A program made the position numbers and the translations under genes. From positions 62,499,773 to 62,563,772 of the forward strand of contig OZ022339.1 of the NCBI GenBank assembly GCA_963989245.1: a DNA stretch of 64,000 bases. Direction: 5' to 3'. Source of the stretch: Nansenia antarctica (taxonomy: Eukaryota; Chordata; Actinopteri; Argentiniformes; Microstomatidae). Shown one piece after another: positions 56,001 through 64,000 of this stretch. Within the stretch, counting starts at the first letter, position 1. Every line of letters starts with the position of its first letter. A model generated the notes under the pieces. That model saw only the letters and a program-made list of their open reading frames with translations. It had not been told where the DNA came from and did no database searches.

Positions 56001-56207
56001 CACCCGCTCGCCGGCGGACACCTCGGCCTCTCCGACCACCGTATCCCGTGGAGTGCGCTCCTCGCTACCACTCAGTGAGCTTTCGAGCTCAAGCTCATAC
56101 TCCTGTAACCTCGGAGGCAACCGCGGGACTCTCTGTGGTCGTGGCTCTGGCTCAGGGGGCGGAGAAGGGGGGGTAACTGTCTGGTCTGGTTGGCTGCGCT
56201 CAGCCAT
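50007..56207 (-). CDS. BEL/Pao gag-pol polyprotein
   Basis: One frame of 2,066 codons begins at ATG 56207. The N-terminal region is acidic, followed by a long coiled coil of ERERLQ/AAERQ repeats (about residues 165-285). Gag continues to a zinc-knuckle region (CWNCGRDHLAKNC, then CNRCEEVHLNILH). The protease has VLDDGSERTIL. Reverse transcriptase has NRVVFNCSYQ and a YVDN catalytic box, where YVDD is usual. RNase H starts FCDASEMAYGS. The Pao peptidase A17/integrase part has CSDCQRWRA, VDCFGPL, RSDRGTNFVGG and PPNAPHFGGAWERE. I see no stop or frameshift. No envelope frame follows. Confidence 0.95.
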   Translation of the reverse strand: MAERSQPDQTVTPPSPPPEPEPRPQRVPRLPPRLQEYELELESSLSGSEERTPRDTVVGEAEVSAGERVASTETAINEHQPEDEMAEQQGFAVETEEQEGEARSDSACGRKREGLSLNDLPPSTARSRPSSCRSVASSRSRVSVGSSASGADSLHSRGSSAALSECMRQQAEMALERERQQAEMALERERLQFERERLQRQEALERERLQMDGAERAAERQRQEALERERLQMNGAERAAERQRQEALERERIQYERERLQMEGAERAAERQMAREQLHAEKMEEMMQTMRDVCISRTPSARSSRASSARPSRVPSPEPPADGSMTPAMTVQLQAQLTTWKEEDQGPDRYAAQREPASLPGRGAIPQERSTPLGPPVHQNACRPDTQTVTPAPIIHYRMFPQVEGPKFPFFKDEDRSQYVELRICLDTLLDDSCSESYKYAILLQHVRNPRAHNMVLAHASAPTPYTRALADLDARYGRPWNHALAELQALEQQAPIKDERALDDFALRVHTLVGMLKTQGPAGASEINSTSNVERLLRKIPRFRQERFRRQQRVRNPGKLGLSMAAFAEFLLEEVHDTNVDAMGYAEPKKEREKGDRWDRPSSNRGRPVGVLHTEEEPRRERKARPEGKDSSQPPQRGRRGPPPCPYCTSEHWFNECSDFNNLSTEAKQRWLEENQRCWNCGRDHLAKNCTLRRKCNRCEEVHLNILHEVSLARSTEGTRSPRSGSAPEEETPVYYLDPTQSSGSKVLLKVVKVRLHHNNAVYDTYAVLDDGSERTILLQEAVRQLGLHGTEEKLTLRTIRRDLKEVTGARINFSISPAGRPSDRYRLRNVFTADQLALSRYDYPLERLRARYSHLRRVDLHPIEGAEPTLLIGSDNAELIVSLRPPLRGPRGCPMAVQTALGWALQGATEWRDRDGRATSSLHVRTEEVQTINCLHTSVDSMDAALLDNVQKLWTLDVAPYKNEKLYVRSKEDVYAIDLLKAKTVRIEVQGVKRYVTPLLRRELMPEFRVSPRTVLQCLTSTEKRMRKDEVLAASYRAEMKKLTESGLVKKLEPAEANQSAESWYLPHHNVHHNGKNRVVFNCSYQVGKLNLNHYLLPGPTLTPALLGVLVRFRQQPIAVSGDIKRMFHQVRMLEEDKPLMRFLWREDPSDPDPSIYQWEVLPFGTTCSPCCATYALQTHAAQETAPPGVFDAVHKSFYVDNCLHSSKTATEARQLVQDLRAHLQEGGFEICQWASNDPQVIRDLPEGATSTSSEAWVSHSPDDAQEMTLGLIWQFQTDTLRYRNKPAKPQRVTMRTIYSTLASQYDPLGYIAPFTTMAKVLVRELWAQERGWDDPLPRHLEEKWKAWEQELPTLQHIKLQRSYFPPSTDLERSVITLHVFCDASEMAYGSVAYVRAAEPGGEVHVSFVLARSRVAPKKQQSIPRLELCAALNGAQLGRFLLDELQLPLLSVTMWSDSTTVLQWLKSSSCRYKVFVGTRVAEILELTEVNCWRYVDTKRNPADVITRGATLQDLAEPHLYHTGPDFLQERESEWPATPALAEDREDKELRKTLFCGVTQVVDPETTPGEECETLEELQKRMFCSQAGLPLDTTLSAEDYTAAELLVLQSAQQDAFSRERECLEKGKPIPSDSRLRGLAPELDGVLIRVGGRLRRAQDLDLDTKHPIVLPTKHQVTRLVIKHHDDKVQHAGGERVFAEVRRRFWILHGREAVRRYQRSCSDCQRWRATPPQPMMSDLPEDRLRLRQAPFHSTGVDCFGPLLVRNRRASEKRWGIIYTCLTTRAMHLEVLHQLTSDSFLMSFKRFTSRRGTPKTLRSDRGTNFVGGEAELRASYAAMTEEARDRLASQQVKFEFNPPNAPHFGGAWEREIRSVKNVLRTILGQKVPTDEVLGTVLAEIEGILNSRPLGYTSSDVADLDPITPNFLLMGRRDSALPQVVYDPAELTGRRWWRHSQVLADQFWKQFILHYLPTLQVRQKWTRERDNLSEGAVVLVIDQSLPRAAWQTGRVTKVLPGPDGRVRTAIVDVGGRTYTRPVARLIELPQITKDTITSYLTLLEQPSQCAFLS
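55380..55720 (-). repeat. Internal repeats coding for the gag coiled coil
   Basis: Units of about 75 and 36 bp repeat with few changes and encode ERERLQMEGAERAAERQ-type heptads. Copy number probably varies between elements. Confidence 0.85.
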
Positions 56208-56226
56208 GCTATCACTACACTACCTA

Positions 56227-56243
56227 TCCGGCTCGAAGGACCA
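56227..56243 (-). other. Primer-binding site, tRNA-Tyr-like
   Basis: Two bases inside the 5' LTR, the + strand reads tccggctcgaaggacca. This equals the 3' end of vertebrate tRNA-Tyr with its CCA. The tRNA identity is from memory. Confidence 0.75.
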
Positions 56244-56245
56244 AT

Positions 56246-57317
56246 TGTAACCAGGGAGTAGCTAAAAGGACTGTAGAATTTAGGAAGGGGCTGGTTATCT
56301 AACTAACTCTAAGCTAAATAGGCAGTGTAGGAGGATACAGGCAGGGGGCGCCAGCAAACCGTTAGACTAGCAGTTACTATCGTTAGCATTAGCATGGGAA
56401 TTAGCATTAGCATTAGCATTGGAATTAGCATTAGCATTAGCATTGGAATTAGCATTAGCATTAGCCTTGGAATTAGCATTAGCATACAAACAACTAACAC
56501 ACGGTAACGGTATCACATATGAACAAACACATTTATTTACAGAACTGATGTATACATCCCCAGATATATACATTCCCTCCCCGCCGGCCACACACACACT
56601 CAATCACTCACTCATAGTCTCTGGCCTGAACAGGCTTATAGTCCCGGGCTGTGGTGCGCGTTGAGGCCTGGTTGGATGGCATGTGCGTCGAGGAAGGTAG
56701 CAGAAGAAAAGGGGGGGGTGACGTAGCAACGCGGAGGGAAAGGGCCTTCTTCGTAGTCCGCGCCGAGGGGTGAAGGGCTCAGGTCCGGGTGGTCCACGTC
56801 GAAGCTCCGATGGAGTCAGCGTTCGGTCGCAGTCCGCTCGTGGAGGCGACGATTCTGTCCAGTTTGGCGTCTCGCTTGGTCCAACGTTTAACAGCCGGCT
56901 GCTGGCAAGGCTGTCTAACGGGGACACAACTAAACGGGCTATACAGCTCTGAACTCGATAATCACTTTCCTGGCGTCTTCAGCTCCTGCACGGTGTGCGT
57001 GTTACTGAATCCGCCATCTTAGATTGACTTCTCGTTGCTCTCTCTCGTTTGGTCTCTCTCGTTCTGATTCTCATCACACACTGACACACTGACCACTTCC
57101 GTCTCTTATATATACACCACCGAACCTAGCATCCGGGTCACGGACACACCCCGGATATACTACGTCATCAAACATATACATAAACATTACAATAACAATA
57201 CATACACTTCACGAAACGTATATGAATAGTATAGAAAATAACAAAGGAAATAACTGGGGCAAAATAGGGCTGGTTTGGGGAAATTAAACTGGCTCTAAAC
57301 TGTGGGCCTTCACAACA
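56246..57317 (-). repeat. 5' LTR of the BEL/Pao element
   Basis: 1,072 bp, almost identical to 48908-49979. Transcription of the element would start here and run leftwards. Confidence 0.95.
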
Positions 57318-57718
57318 GGTACCGTAGTTTGAAACGTAGTTTGAAACCTATCTTGATTCTGACATTCTTGGACAACTGTTTAGAGGAACCCATGTTTTTT
57401 TAACACCAGACACAACAGCCACCGCAGTTGGATACTTTAGAAGGCATGGAGTTACTTCAGAATATGTATAGTTCAACCCTGGAATTATATTCACCTGACT
57501 CATTGAAGCCCTAACGAGTAAATCACCTTGGTCTGGGCCTTAGTAATCATCTTCTCAAAAGGTAACGAAGAATAATCCAAAAGCGTTCCCAAACTTTTGC
57601 ACAGGGCCATTTTCCTTCTTTATAATTTAAAAACTCTGAAAAATGAAAATAAAAAGAAACCTTGCTTTAAATTGTAATTGTAACACGGTTGCCAAAAATG
57701 TTTGCACCCCACTGTATA

Positions 57719-58147
57719 TACAGTGCCCTGCGTAAGTAATGGGCCAGTGAAGTACTTGTTCTTCTTACACTCCACAATTACTCTGAGGTTGAAGTAGATA
57801 TTTTCAGCTTTTATTTGTTCCGCCATTCAGAAATTAGGGTTACACTTACCCTAGGGAAACACTTTGTATACATAGTCCCCTAATTTCAGGGTGACAGTAA
57901 TGACAGTAATTCAGTAATGGCACATATTATCAGATGTCCAAATTAAGCACTCATGTTCAGTATTTGGTAGACAATCCTTTGCATGCAATAACTGCCTGAA
58001 GTCTGCGACCCATTGACCCCACCAGATGCTGGATGCTGGGTCTTCAGTAGTGTTTTTAGGTCTTTTTGTCTAAAATATGTCTGGGAAAATGAAATGCATG
58101 TTCAGTTGGATTGAAATCTGAAGATTGACTTGGCCAGTCAAGACCTT
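57719..58147. mobile_element. Second Tc1-like remnant
   Basis: Immediately beside the first Tc1 copy, cagtgccctgcgtaagtaat is a Tc1-type terminus. The following 400 bp degrade into sequence like gattgacttggccagtcaag, a Tc1 transposase-region motif. No right end is found. Confidence 0.6.
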
Positions 58148-58793
58148 ATGTCTCTTCCATTCCACGGATTACAATGAGCCTGTTCTCTTGATTTTCTACC
58201 TCCACCAACCTCCCCTGAATCATATAACACTCAATGTACTCTGTGTCTGTGATGTAGAACACACACTTCAAACAAGTAGATGATTCATGTCTCAACCATA
58301 AATAGATCGCCATGAATACAAATCAACAACGAAACTCCTACAGCACCATGTCAATGATTTATTTACCTTTGTGTGTCAAGTAGGCCATTCTGTTTTATTA
58401 CAGTGGTATTATTATAGTGGCTATTTATTCAAGACAGGAGATCTATCTTATACATGGCAAGAACCAGATTTATATTAGAGCAGGATTCAGATTAAGAGCA
58501 AGCTGTGAAATGTGCTTGACATGATGAAAACACCACATTGAAATCCTAAACATTTAACCCATGTCAGGAGAGTATGTCGGCTCAACATTAAATAAAGACG
58601 CATTAAGGTCGCATTTTAAGCCATTGTGCAAAATTTACTACAGTCAAATATTGTACAGCCGAGCACAGTTTGTGCAGTATTAACATGGCATTGATTTACA
58701 TAAGCAGAGCAGATCCATGGGTGGTGACAGCAGAACAACCAGAAGACCTTCAGGCACGGTGTGTGGTGACCTCAGAATGGCCCCAAAGTGTCA

Positions 58794-58795
<2 letters not shown>

Positions 58796-58873
<78 letters not shown>
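58796..58873. repeat. (TG)n microsatellite
   Basis: About 78 bp of uninterrupted TG. Confidence 0.98.
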
Positions 58874-58875
<2 letters not shown>

Positions 58876-59100
58876 ACTGTGCACAATGCTGGGATGACCC
58901 AATCATGTCAGGCCAGCTCAGGGCTGTGTTTAGCAGGGCACAACATTCTGGAACGTTCAGATAGAAATACATTGTATGTAGAACAGACACGTCTCTGACA
59001 TTTAGAGAAGGTTATCACTCTACTGAGAATGACTATGACGTCTCTATGGCAATCTCCACATCAACTAAACAACCTACTATACCACTCCGTTGAGGTATAG

Positions 59101-59102
<2 letters not shown>

Positions 59103-59172
<70 letters not shown>
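59103..59172. repeat. (TG)n microsatellite
   Basis: About 70 bp of TG ending in a CGCG step, 230 bp from the previous tract. Confidence 0.98.
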
Positions 59173-59174
<2 letters not shown>

Positions 59175-60826
59175 CCCCACCCTCACCATAGTTCTGAACA
59201 TTGCAGCTGAAAATGAAAAAATATCAGTGACATGACTCTTTTCTCAACATGTCAGAGACGCAGGCATGTTCTACTCAATTCTTTCTGCATGTTACCGAAC
59301 GCTGAGCCCTACTGGACGCAGACAGGTCATTCGATCACAGGTGTCACAAGGCACTAAAGTGCAGACCAGCCATCTGGCTTGGCTTGGTACAGACCGAACA
59401 CAGACGTCTTGTTCCTCTATGAAACACAGTATTTACATGTTATAATGAAGCAGTGACTCGGGCATACTGTTAGTAACAGTGACCTAGGCTACTAGAGGGT
59501 TATATCAACACAGAGTTTCAGCCAAAAGCCAGAGTTTCAGCAAAGTACAGAATAGTAAAAACAAAATAAGATTAAAAAAAAAAAAACAGAAAGGAAAAAA
59601 CATGCAGCTACATTTAGTGTTTTTGTGCAAATGTCACAAAGAAATAAATATGGTCACGGGTATGTCATTCTAAGAGACTTCACAAAAACAACAACGAAAG
59701 TATGAGTATGGATTTTCAAAACAACAACTCCAAAGTTGTTGAAAGAAAATACTAAACTAAACAACATAAAAATAATGAAATAAATTCATGTCTAAATGAA
59801 ATGCACCCTGATCTTTTGTTTTATGCTTTGTGTAATACCGTTCTGTAACAGCAGAGGGCAGCCTACTAACAATGAACTTTATTTTGTGGTTCAGTAACAC
59901 AGACAGTTCCACACTCTAAATATACCACAATCCTGAACATCATAATTGAACATAGAAAAGTGTATTTAGTTTTACAGGGTTTAAGACTGATAGTTGTGCC
60001 TGGTGTTGAATGATGCATAGATACAGTGGTAGAAAGAAACTACAGTAACTGTGGTCCCAGATTATTGGTAAATACTTCTTGCTAGAATCAATGTTTTGGA
60101 AGGTTTAGAGAAGTGAAGAAGAGGAGTTTTTTTCTGCCCCTAGTTTGCTAATTTACACCCATACACCTCTCTCAGTTCCTCCAGGTGAGAGCTCATTCTG
60201 GAACCTTCCACCTTTACTTCATAACTGAACTGACAGAAACATATAGCTTACATAACGTTCTGTTGTGTAATGTTGTGAGCAGAGAAGTGTAGAATATTGT
60301 TTTTTTTGTTCCAAATAATAAGTAAGCGAAGTTGAAAGCAGTATGCACACCCTGCGATATTGTCTTCTATATCCTCCTTGTACAGTGTTGTAAAGCGCTT
60401 TGAGTTGCATTTCATGTACGAAAGGCGCTATATAAATAAAGCTTTACTTACTTACTTACTTACTTACAGTATGTATAAGCAAACTAGCTGTAGCCGATAT
60501 GTAGCAAACAGATTTCAAATTGATTCCAAACAGATTTCAAATGGATTCAAATCTTGACCTGAAACAGGCCTCTTTCTCTCTCCCCAGGCCTCCAGTCTAC
60601 CTTATTAGTCTACCTCAGTCCGTTCACCTCAGGATGTTTGGACAGCCAGGAGCAGGATTTGAAAGGCAAATAGCAATGCAAACATCGATCAGCAGCCACC
60701 TGCACAACAAACCATACTCAAAGACAGCACCAGGATGTGATGATCATTTTAACAGCAGTGATTACCATGGTCAATTGCTAGGGCTCTATACCTGTACTGT
60801 ACTTCCATGTCAGTGCACCACCACAA

Positions 60827-60943
60827 CATGGGAGGCTAGTGGAGGTGGGAATCGGAGGACGTGTGTTTGATTCCACTCCTTATTCCGTTCCGTGCATTAC
60901 AATGAGCCTGTCCTCCGATTTCTACCTCCGCCAGCCTCCGCTG
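60827..60943. mobile_element. MITE of the CAGTGGAGGCTGG family
   Basis: A 117-bp element with inverted ends (gggaggctagtggaggtggg and cctccgccagcctccgctg). The interior carries ttccgttccgtgcattacaa. The flanking 8-mers match only partly. Confidence 0.82.
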
Positions 60944-61202
60944 CGCCACGGACAGAAAGTTGTGATTTCAAGCCAGAAGAACCACGGCAACCGTTGATTT
61001 CACAGTCCTATTAGCCTATTAGCACTGGTATTTTCAATGAAGGTCATGAATTGTAAATTCTTAGGTCACATGTCGTGTAATTACATGGTCATTTGGTAGG
61101 GACAGTGAAATTAAGGTTTACCAGGAACTGAGCTAACCCAACCAACTAGTATTTTACATCTGAGGCGAAGTCGTTGTTTACCAAGGGAGGATATGATGAC
61201 AC

Positions 61203-61358
61203 TAGGGGAGGTTGGTGGAGGTAGAGATCAAAGGATGGGCTTATTGTAATAATGCATGGAACGGAATTCCTGCTACCTTAATGGATATCATTCCTCATTC
61301 CATTCTATGCATCACAATTAGCCCGTCCTCCGATTTCTACCTCCACCAGCCTCCCCTG
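61203..61358. mobile_element. MITE of the CAGTGGAGGCTGG family, 8-bp target duplication
   Basis: A 156-bp element with ends taggggaggttggtggaggt and ccaccagcctcccctg. The flanks gatgacac (61195-61202) and gaagacac (61359-61366) agree at seven of eight positions, which places the family in the hAT superfamily. Confidence 0.85.
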
Positions 61359-62379
61359 GAAGACACTACTGTTATAAAAGAATGAAAGCTGCATTAGTCC
61401 ATGGTTGAACCGGCGTAGGCACTTGGCATTTCCAGAATGAAACCACACCACTTCTCTGTTGAGTTACAAAGTCCTGTGAAAAGACTAGTCACCCACTCCC
61501 TCCGCTTCACCTACATACAGGACAGTACATCTGAGCTGAGAATAGTCGGCTTGGGTCGGTCGAATGAAAATGTTATCAATGTAAAAGTTCTGAATGAATG
61601 AAGTCCTGAGTGCATATCTGAGTGTTTCCCTTGTCTATGCGCAAACTGCGGTCTCACATTCTCTATTTCCACCATGAAGGCACAGGAATTAATATAGGCA
61701 CATCACACTCTCTCAAGTATACTATTACAAGAGGAATTTAAACATAACAGCAAATTCAGTAAAGGGGTAACAAAATAAATATGGAATGAACTATGAATTA
61801 AGAATGAACTGTATAAGCAAACAATGGTTATATTGACCTACTATGGCATTTCAATTCTATGTTACTTTCTAAACACAGGAAGTTCAAATCCAGACTATTG
61901 AATTCAGCTTTTAACACACACACCATAGACATTGTGGTAACTCATATGAAATGTAATATTGTTAAATTTTTCCATGTAAGACATCTACACAACGTTAGCT
62001 AACACTAAAACCATTCTGCAAAGAACTCCCATAAAAACATAATATTCAACTCAAATCTCAAGAATGTTTTATAGATAAAACTAGCTGCAGAGAAGAATCT
62101 AACCCATGGCCTTATCATACAGGAACAAGACTGTACAGCTGGAGGTATGTACACAATCTACAAGTTTACACAACAACAATAACAACAACAACAACAACAA
62201 CATCAGTGATTACATTTCACTCGTGTGGCTACAGTTTGTTTTCAGGCCAGGGGAGTGGAGGAGCAGAGGGATGGAGGGAGGGTAGGATGGAGGGAGGGAG
62301 GACTGGGATGGAGGGGGGGTAGCCTGCAAAGGGCCTGCACCTGAGGCATAGTTGTAGTGCGAGGTGTGGTCCTGCAAAA

Positions 62380-62500
62380 AGGGGGGGGGGGTTCACTTTA
62401 CAGTGGGTTGGGACCTGGTTGGGGGTCAGGGTGTGACTGGGGAGGGGGGGGGGGGGGGGGGGGGGTGGACAGGAGGACAGGGGGGGGGGGGGGGGGGGCT
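62380..62500. repeat. Poly-G runs
   Basis: Several runs of 8 to about 22 G in 120 bp, just downstream of the itpkb coding exon (poly-C on the itpkb strand). Run lengths are likely unreliable. Confidence 0.9.
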
Positions 62501-62594
62501 TGGGGGACTTGGTCTTGTTGAAAGGGGGTCACCATGTGTGTGAGTGTGTCTATGAAGTGGTCCGGCGAAAGAGGTCTGCTGTGGGATGGGGCTT

Positions 62595-62828
62595 TCAGAG
62601 TGGGTCAGAGTTAGCCCCTGGGGGGTCCTGGGTCACCATGGTAGTGAGTATGTCTATGAGGTGGTCCAGGCCCCAGAGGTATCCATCCTCACGGTTGCCC
62701 TCTTCCCAGGTGGCTCGGTGGCAGAGCTCCTCTCCCTCTGCCAGGGGCGTGGTCTTCCCAAAGTCTATCATCCACACCTTGGCCTGCTCCCGCTTGTCGT
62801 GGACGAAGAGCAGAGAGCTGCCAATCAC
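62595..62828 (-). CDS. itpkb: Inositol-trisphosphate 3-kinase B, last coding exon
   Basis: The exon encodes the C-terminal 77 residues of an inositol-1,4,5-trisphosphate 3-kinase, which phosphorylates IP3 to IP4 using ATP and shapes calcium signalling. It contains two family hallmarks: SSLLF after VIG, and the metal-binding WMIDFGKTTPL. The EEGNREDGYLWGLDHLIDIL tail helix and a TGA stop follow at 62595-62597. The acceptor (ccgtccccccag on the minus strand) enters in phase 0 at 62828. Earlier exons lie right of the window or in unseen parts; none is recognisable at 62829-64000. Paralogue B is chosen because of the neighbouring stum gene and the tail sequence; A or C is less likely. Confidence 0.92.
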   Translation of the reverse strand: MIGSSLLFVHDKREQAKVWMIDFGKTTPLAEGEELCHRATWEEGNREDGYLWGLDHLIDILTTMVTQDPPGANSDPL

Positions 62829-63310
62829 CTGGGGGGACGGCACAGAGGAAGACACAGGAGCTTTTTAGTACATTTTTAGTCTTAATAATACATAGTACAA
62901 TACTTCAAAACAAACACTGTCATGTAATACACTGCCGTTGAAGTGATGTGGCTGTGTGTGTGTGTGTGTGTGTGAGTTTTTGACTATTCAACAACAGGAG
63001 GTTTAAATGGAGTAGATGAAAGTGTGTGAGAGCCACCCTAGGAGGATAAGGAGTGAGTAATAATAAGAAAGGCCAGCTTCTGTTTTGTGTCGTCTATCTC
63101 AATATGTACACATGGTGTTTTATGTTCTGAATGTTATCAACATTTAATAAATATCTGCCCATTAAACAAACACCCCTTTGTCATGACATTAATAATAACT
63201 TCAAGAAACATGTCGTCTGTAGAGCTAATAATCCTCATATTCATGGTAATCATTGTATCTACATTGGGCAAATGACTGCCCATTGAATAAACACTGTTCC
63301 TAATGCTCTG
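62829..63310 (-). other. itpkb intron, left part
   Basis: Non-coding sequence upstream of the last itpkb exon, with a short (TG)n at 62950-62975. Confidence 0.6.
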
Positions 63311-63634
63311 TTGTGTTGTTAATAATTGTGACAGCAGCTGGTGAAACCGGGAACAAGTCGGCAAGCAATGAAATTGTTCAGACTTTTATTTAGAAAATGT
63401 TGATTTTTATTGTTGTTGAAAATCAATGACACACTCGCTAGTCAAGCCAAAATATTGTATTTACATTGTTAGCAGGCTCACAAAACAAGCTGGGTTAGTT
63501 GACTAGCGGGTGTGTCATTGATTTTCAACAACGTTGACATTTATTTACATTTTTTCGGAATAAAAGTCCAAACATTTGATGGGCTGCCGACTTGTGCCGA
63601 CAGTTTCACCAGCTGCTGTCACAATTATTATTCT
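63311..63634. mobile_element. Long inverted-repeat element in the itpkb intron
   Basis: The arms at about 63311-63440 and 63510-63634 are reverse complements. The outer part is near-perfect (attgtgacagcagctggtga), the middle diverges, and the inner part is near-perfect again (gttgaaaatcaatgacacac). About 70 bp separate them. No coding frame is visible. Confidence 0.85.
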
Positions 63635-63965
63635 GTATTTGAGTAAATAAACACTAAAGCAATTTTCTGTGAAACCCTACTCTGGTTGATCTCCTATTAT
63701 ACACTAATCGTGTTAGTGATCGTAATCATTTCTGCATTGAACAAATAACTTCCCATTAAATAAATATTCCAAAGAATGCTCTGCTAGTACAGTAAATGTT
63801 CATCAGAATTATGCGGTATAAGCTAAATATTTGCTGGGAAACATAATCCTACTGTCAGAACAGGGAGTGTTTGTTTGATCATAAATATTTGTATTCTGTG
63901 GTTGGATGCTGGTGAAGACAGTGGAAGAGACACCTGCAGGTAGGCGCTACTGATATGTCTCACTG

Positions 63966-64000
63966 CAGTGGAGGCTGGTGGAGGTAGAAATTGGAGGACG
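63966..64000. mobile_element. Left end of a CAGTGGAGGCTGG MITE
   Basis: The last 35 bases carry the consensus terminus (cagtggaggctggtggaggt) and run off the window. Confidence 0.8.

Larger units (their letters stand above)
48908..57317 (-). mobile_element. Complete BEL/Pao LTR retrotransposon
   Basis: The two LTRs are 1,072 bp each (48908-49979 and 56246-57317). They begin TGTTGTGAAGG and end CCCTGGTTACA on the minus strand, and I noticed one difference (c49367 versus a56705). The target duplication ggtac flanks the element at 48903-48907 and 57318-57322. The primer-binding site and one long gag-pol frame are intact. Near-identical LTRs imply a young insertion, later than the Tc1 copy it splits. 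Confidence 0.97.
47814..57714 (-). mobile_element. Tc1-like transposon split by a BEL/Pao element
   Basis: The inverted ends cagtggggtgcaaaaatgtt (47814) and tttgcaccccactg (to 57714) are both flanked by the TA target dinucleotide. Removing the BEL insertion and its 5-bp duplication leaves about 1,486 bp, the normal size for a Tc1 element. The transposase lies on the minus strand and is broken. Confidence 0.9.
58148..62594. other. Non-coding sequence downstream of itpkb
   Basis: This follows the itpkb stop in the itpkb direction and could include its 3' untranslated region. It contains a MITE half (58151-58216), two TG tracts, two full MITEs (60827, 61203), a tataaataaagctttactta-type repeat end at 60430, an (AAC)n run near 62172 and G-runs at 62380-62500. 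I see no exon and cannot place the polyadenylation site. Confidence 0.5.

Noticed and set aside
55192..56250. 352-codon plus-strand frame rich in Arg/Ser
   Set aside because: It is the antisense of the repeated coiled-coil part of the BEL gag and has no independent support.
30553..57317. Endogenous retrovirus with an envelope gene
   Set aside because: The gypsy and BEL elements each have only gag-pol; no envelope-like frame lies between pol and the 3' LTR.

Overview
This is teleost fish genomic DNA. Coding sequence is split into exons with GT/AG borders. The two recognisable host genes are vertebrate-specific in form. The rest is a fish-type mixture: long (CA)n, (CT)n and (GA)n tracts, tRNA-derived SINEs with a LINE-like tail, hAT, PIF/Harbinger and Tc1 elements, L2/Rex1-like and RTE-like LINEs, and Ty3/gypsy and BEL/Pao LTR retrotransposons. 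I cannot name the species.

Two conserved genes frame the window and point towards each other. On the left, on the + strand, are two exons of stum, a two-pass membrane protein related to Drosophila Stumble: 5122-5301 and a short C-terminal exon ending at 9161. On the right, on the - strand, is the last coding exon of itpkb (inositol-trisphosphate 3-kinase B), 62595-62828. As I recall, STUM and ITPKB are convergent neighbours in human too, so the ends of the window look like an old conserved block. The 53 kb between them has been filled by insertions.

Layout. 1-5 kb: LINE fragment, CA repeats and a 1,750-bp hAT element with a perfect 8-bp target duplication. 5-9.2 kb: stum exons. 11.8-15.95 kb: a PIF/Harbinger transposon carrying a nested jockey/I-like LINE and a hAT-type BED zinc-finger exon. 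16-24 kb: mostly non-coding, with microsatellites, SINEs and an inverted-repeat element. 24.05-27.36 kb: an apparently intact RTE-like LINE with a 13-bp target duplication. 30.3-39.7 kb: an unusual gene region. 39.7-43.8 kb: a gypsy element broken by a LINE. 44-47.5 kb: SINEs and hAT MITEs. 47.8-57.7 kb: a Tc1 element split by a young, complete BEL/Pao element. 57.7-62.6 kb: non-coding sequence with MITEs downstream of itpkb.

The most notable part is 30.3-39.7 kb. An unrecognised exon is split by a gypsy element with identical LTRs. Next, an intronless copy of the DH-PH (RhoGEF) part of net1 sits inside one copy of a head-to-tail tandem duplication. It is in frame with a native-looking first exon, apart from a 15-C run, and with a host tail. 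The other copy continues into phase-matched exons: a 14-residue repeat, a basic segment, and the start of a RacGAP1-like RhoGAP domain. That GAP domain is cut by a gypsy LTR 5 bp into its next exon. The locus looks like a chimeric RhoGEF made by retroposition into a Rho-regulator gene that is itself being broken by transposons.
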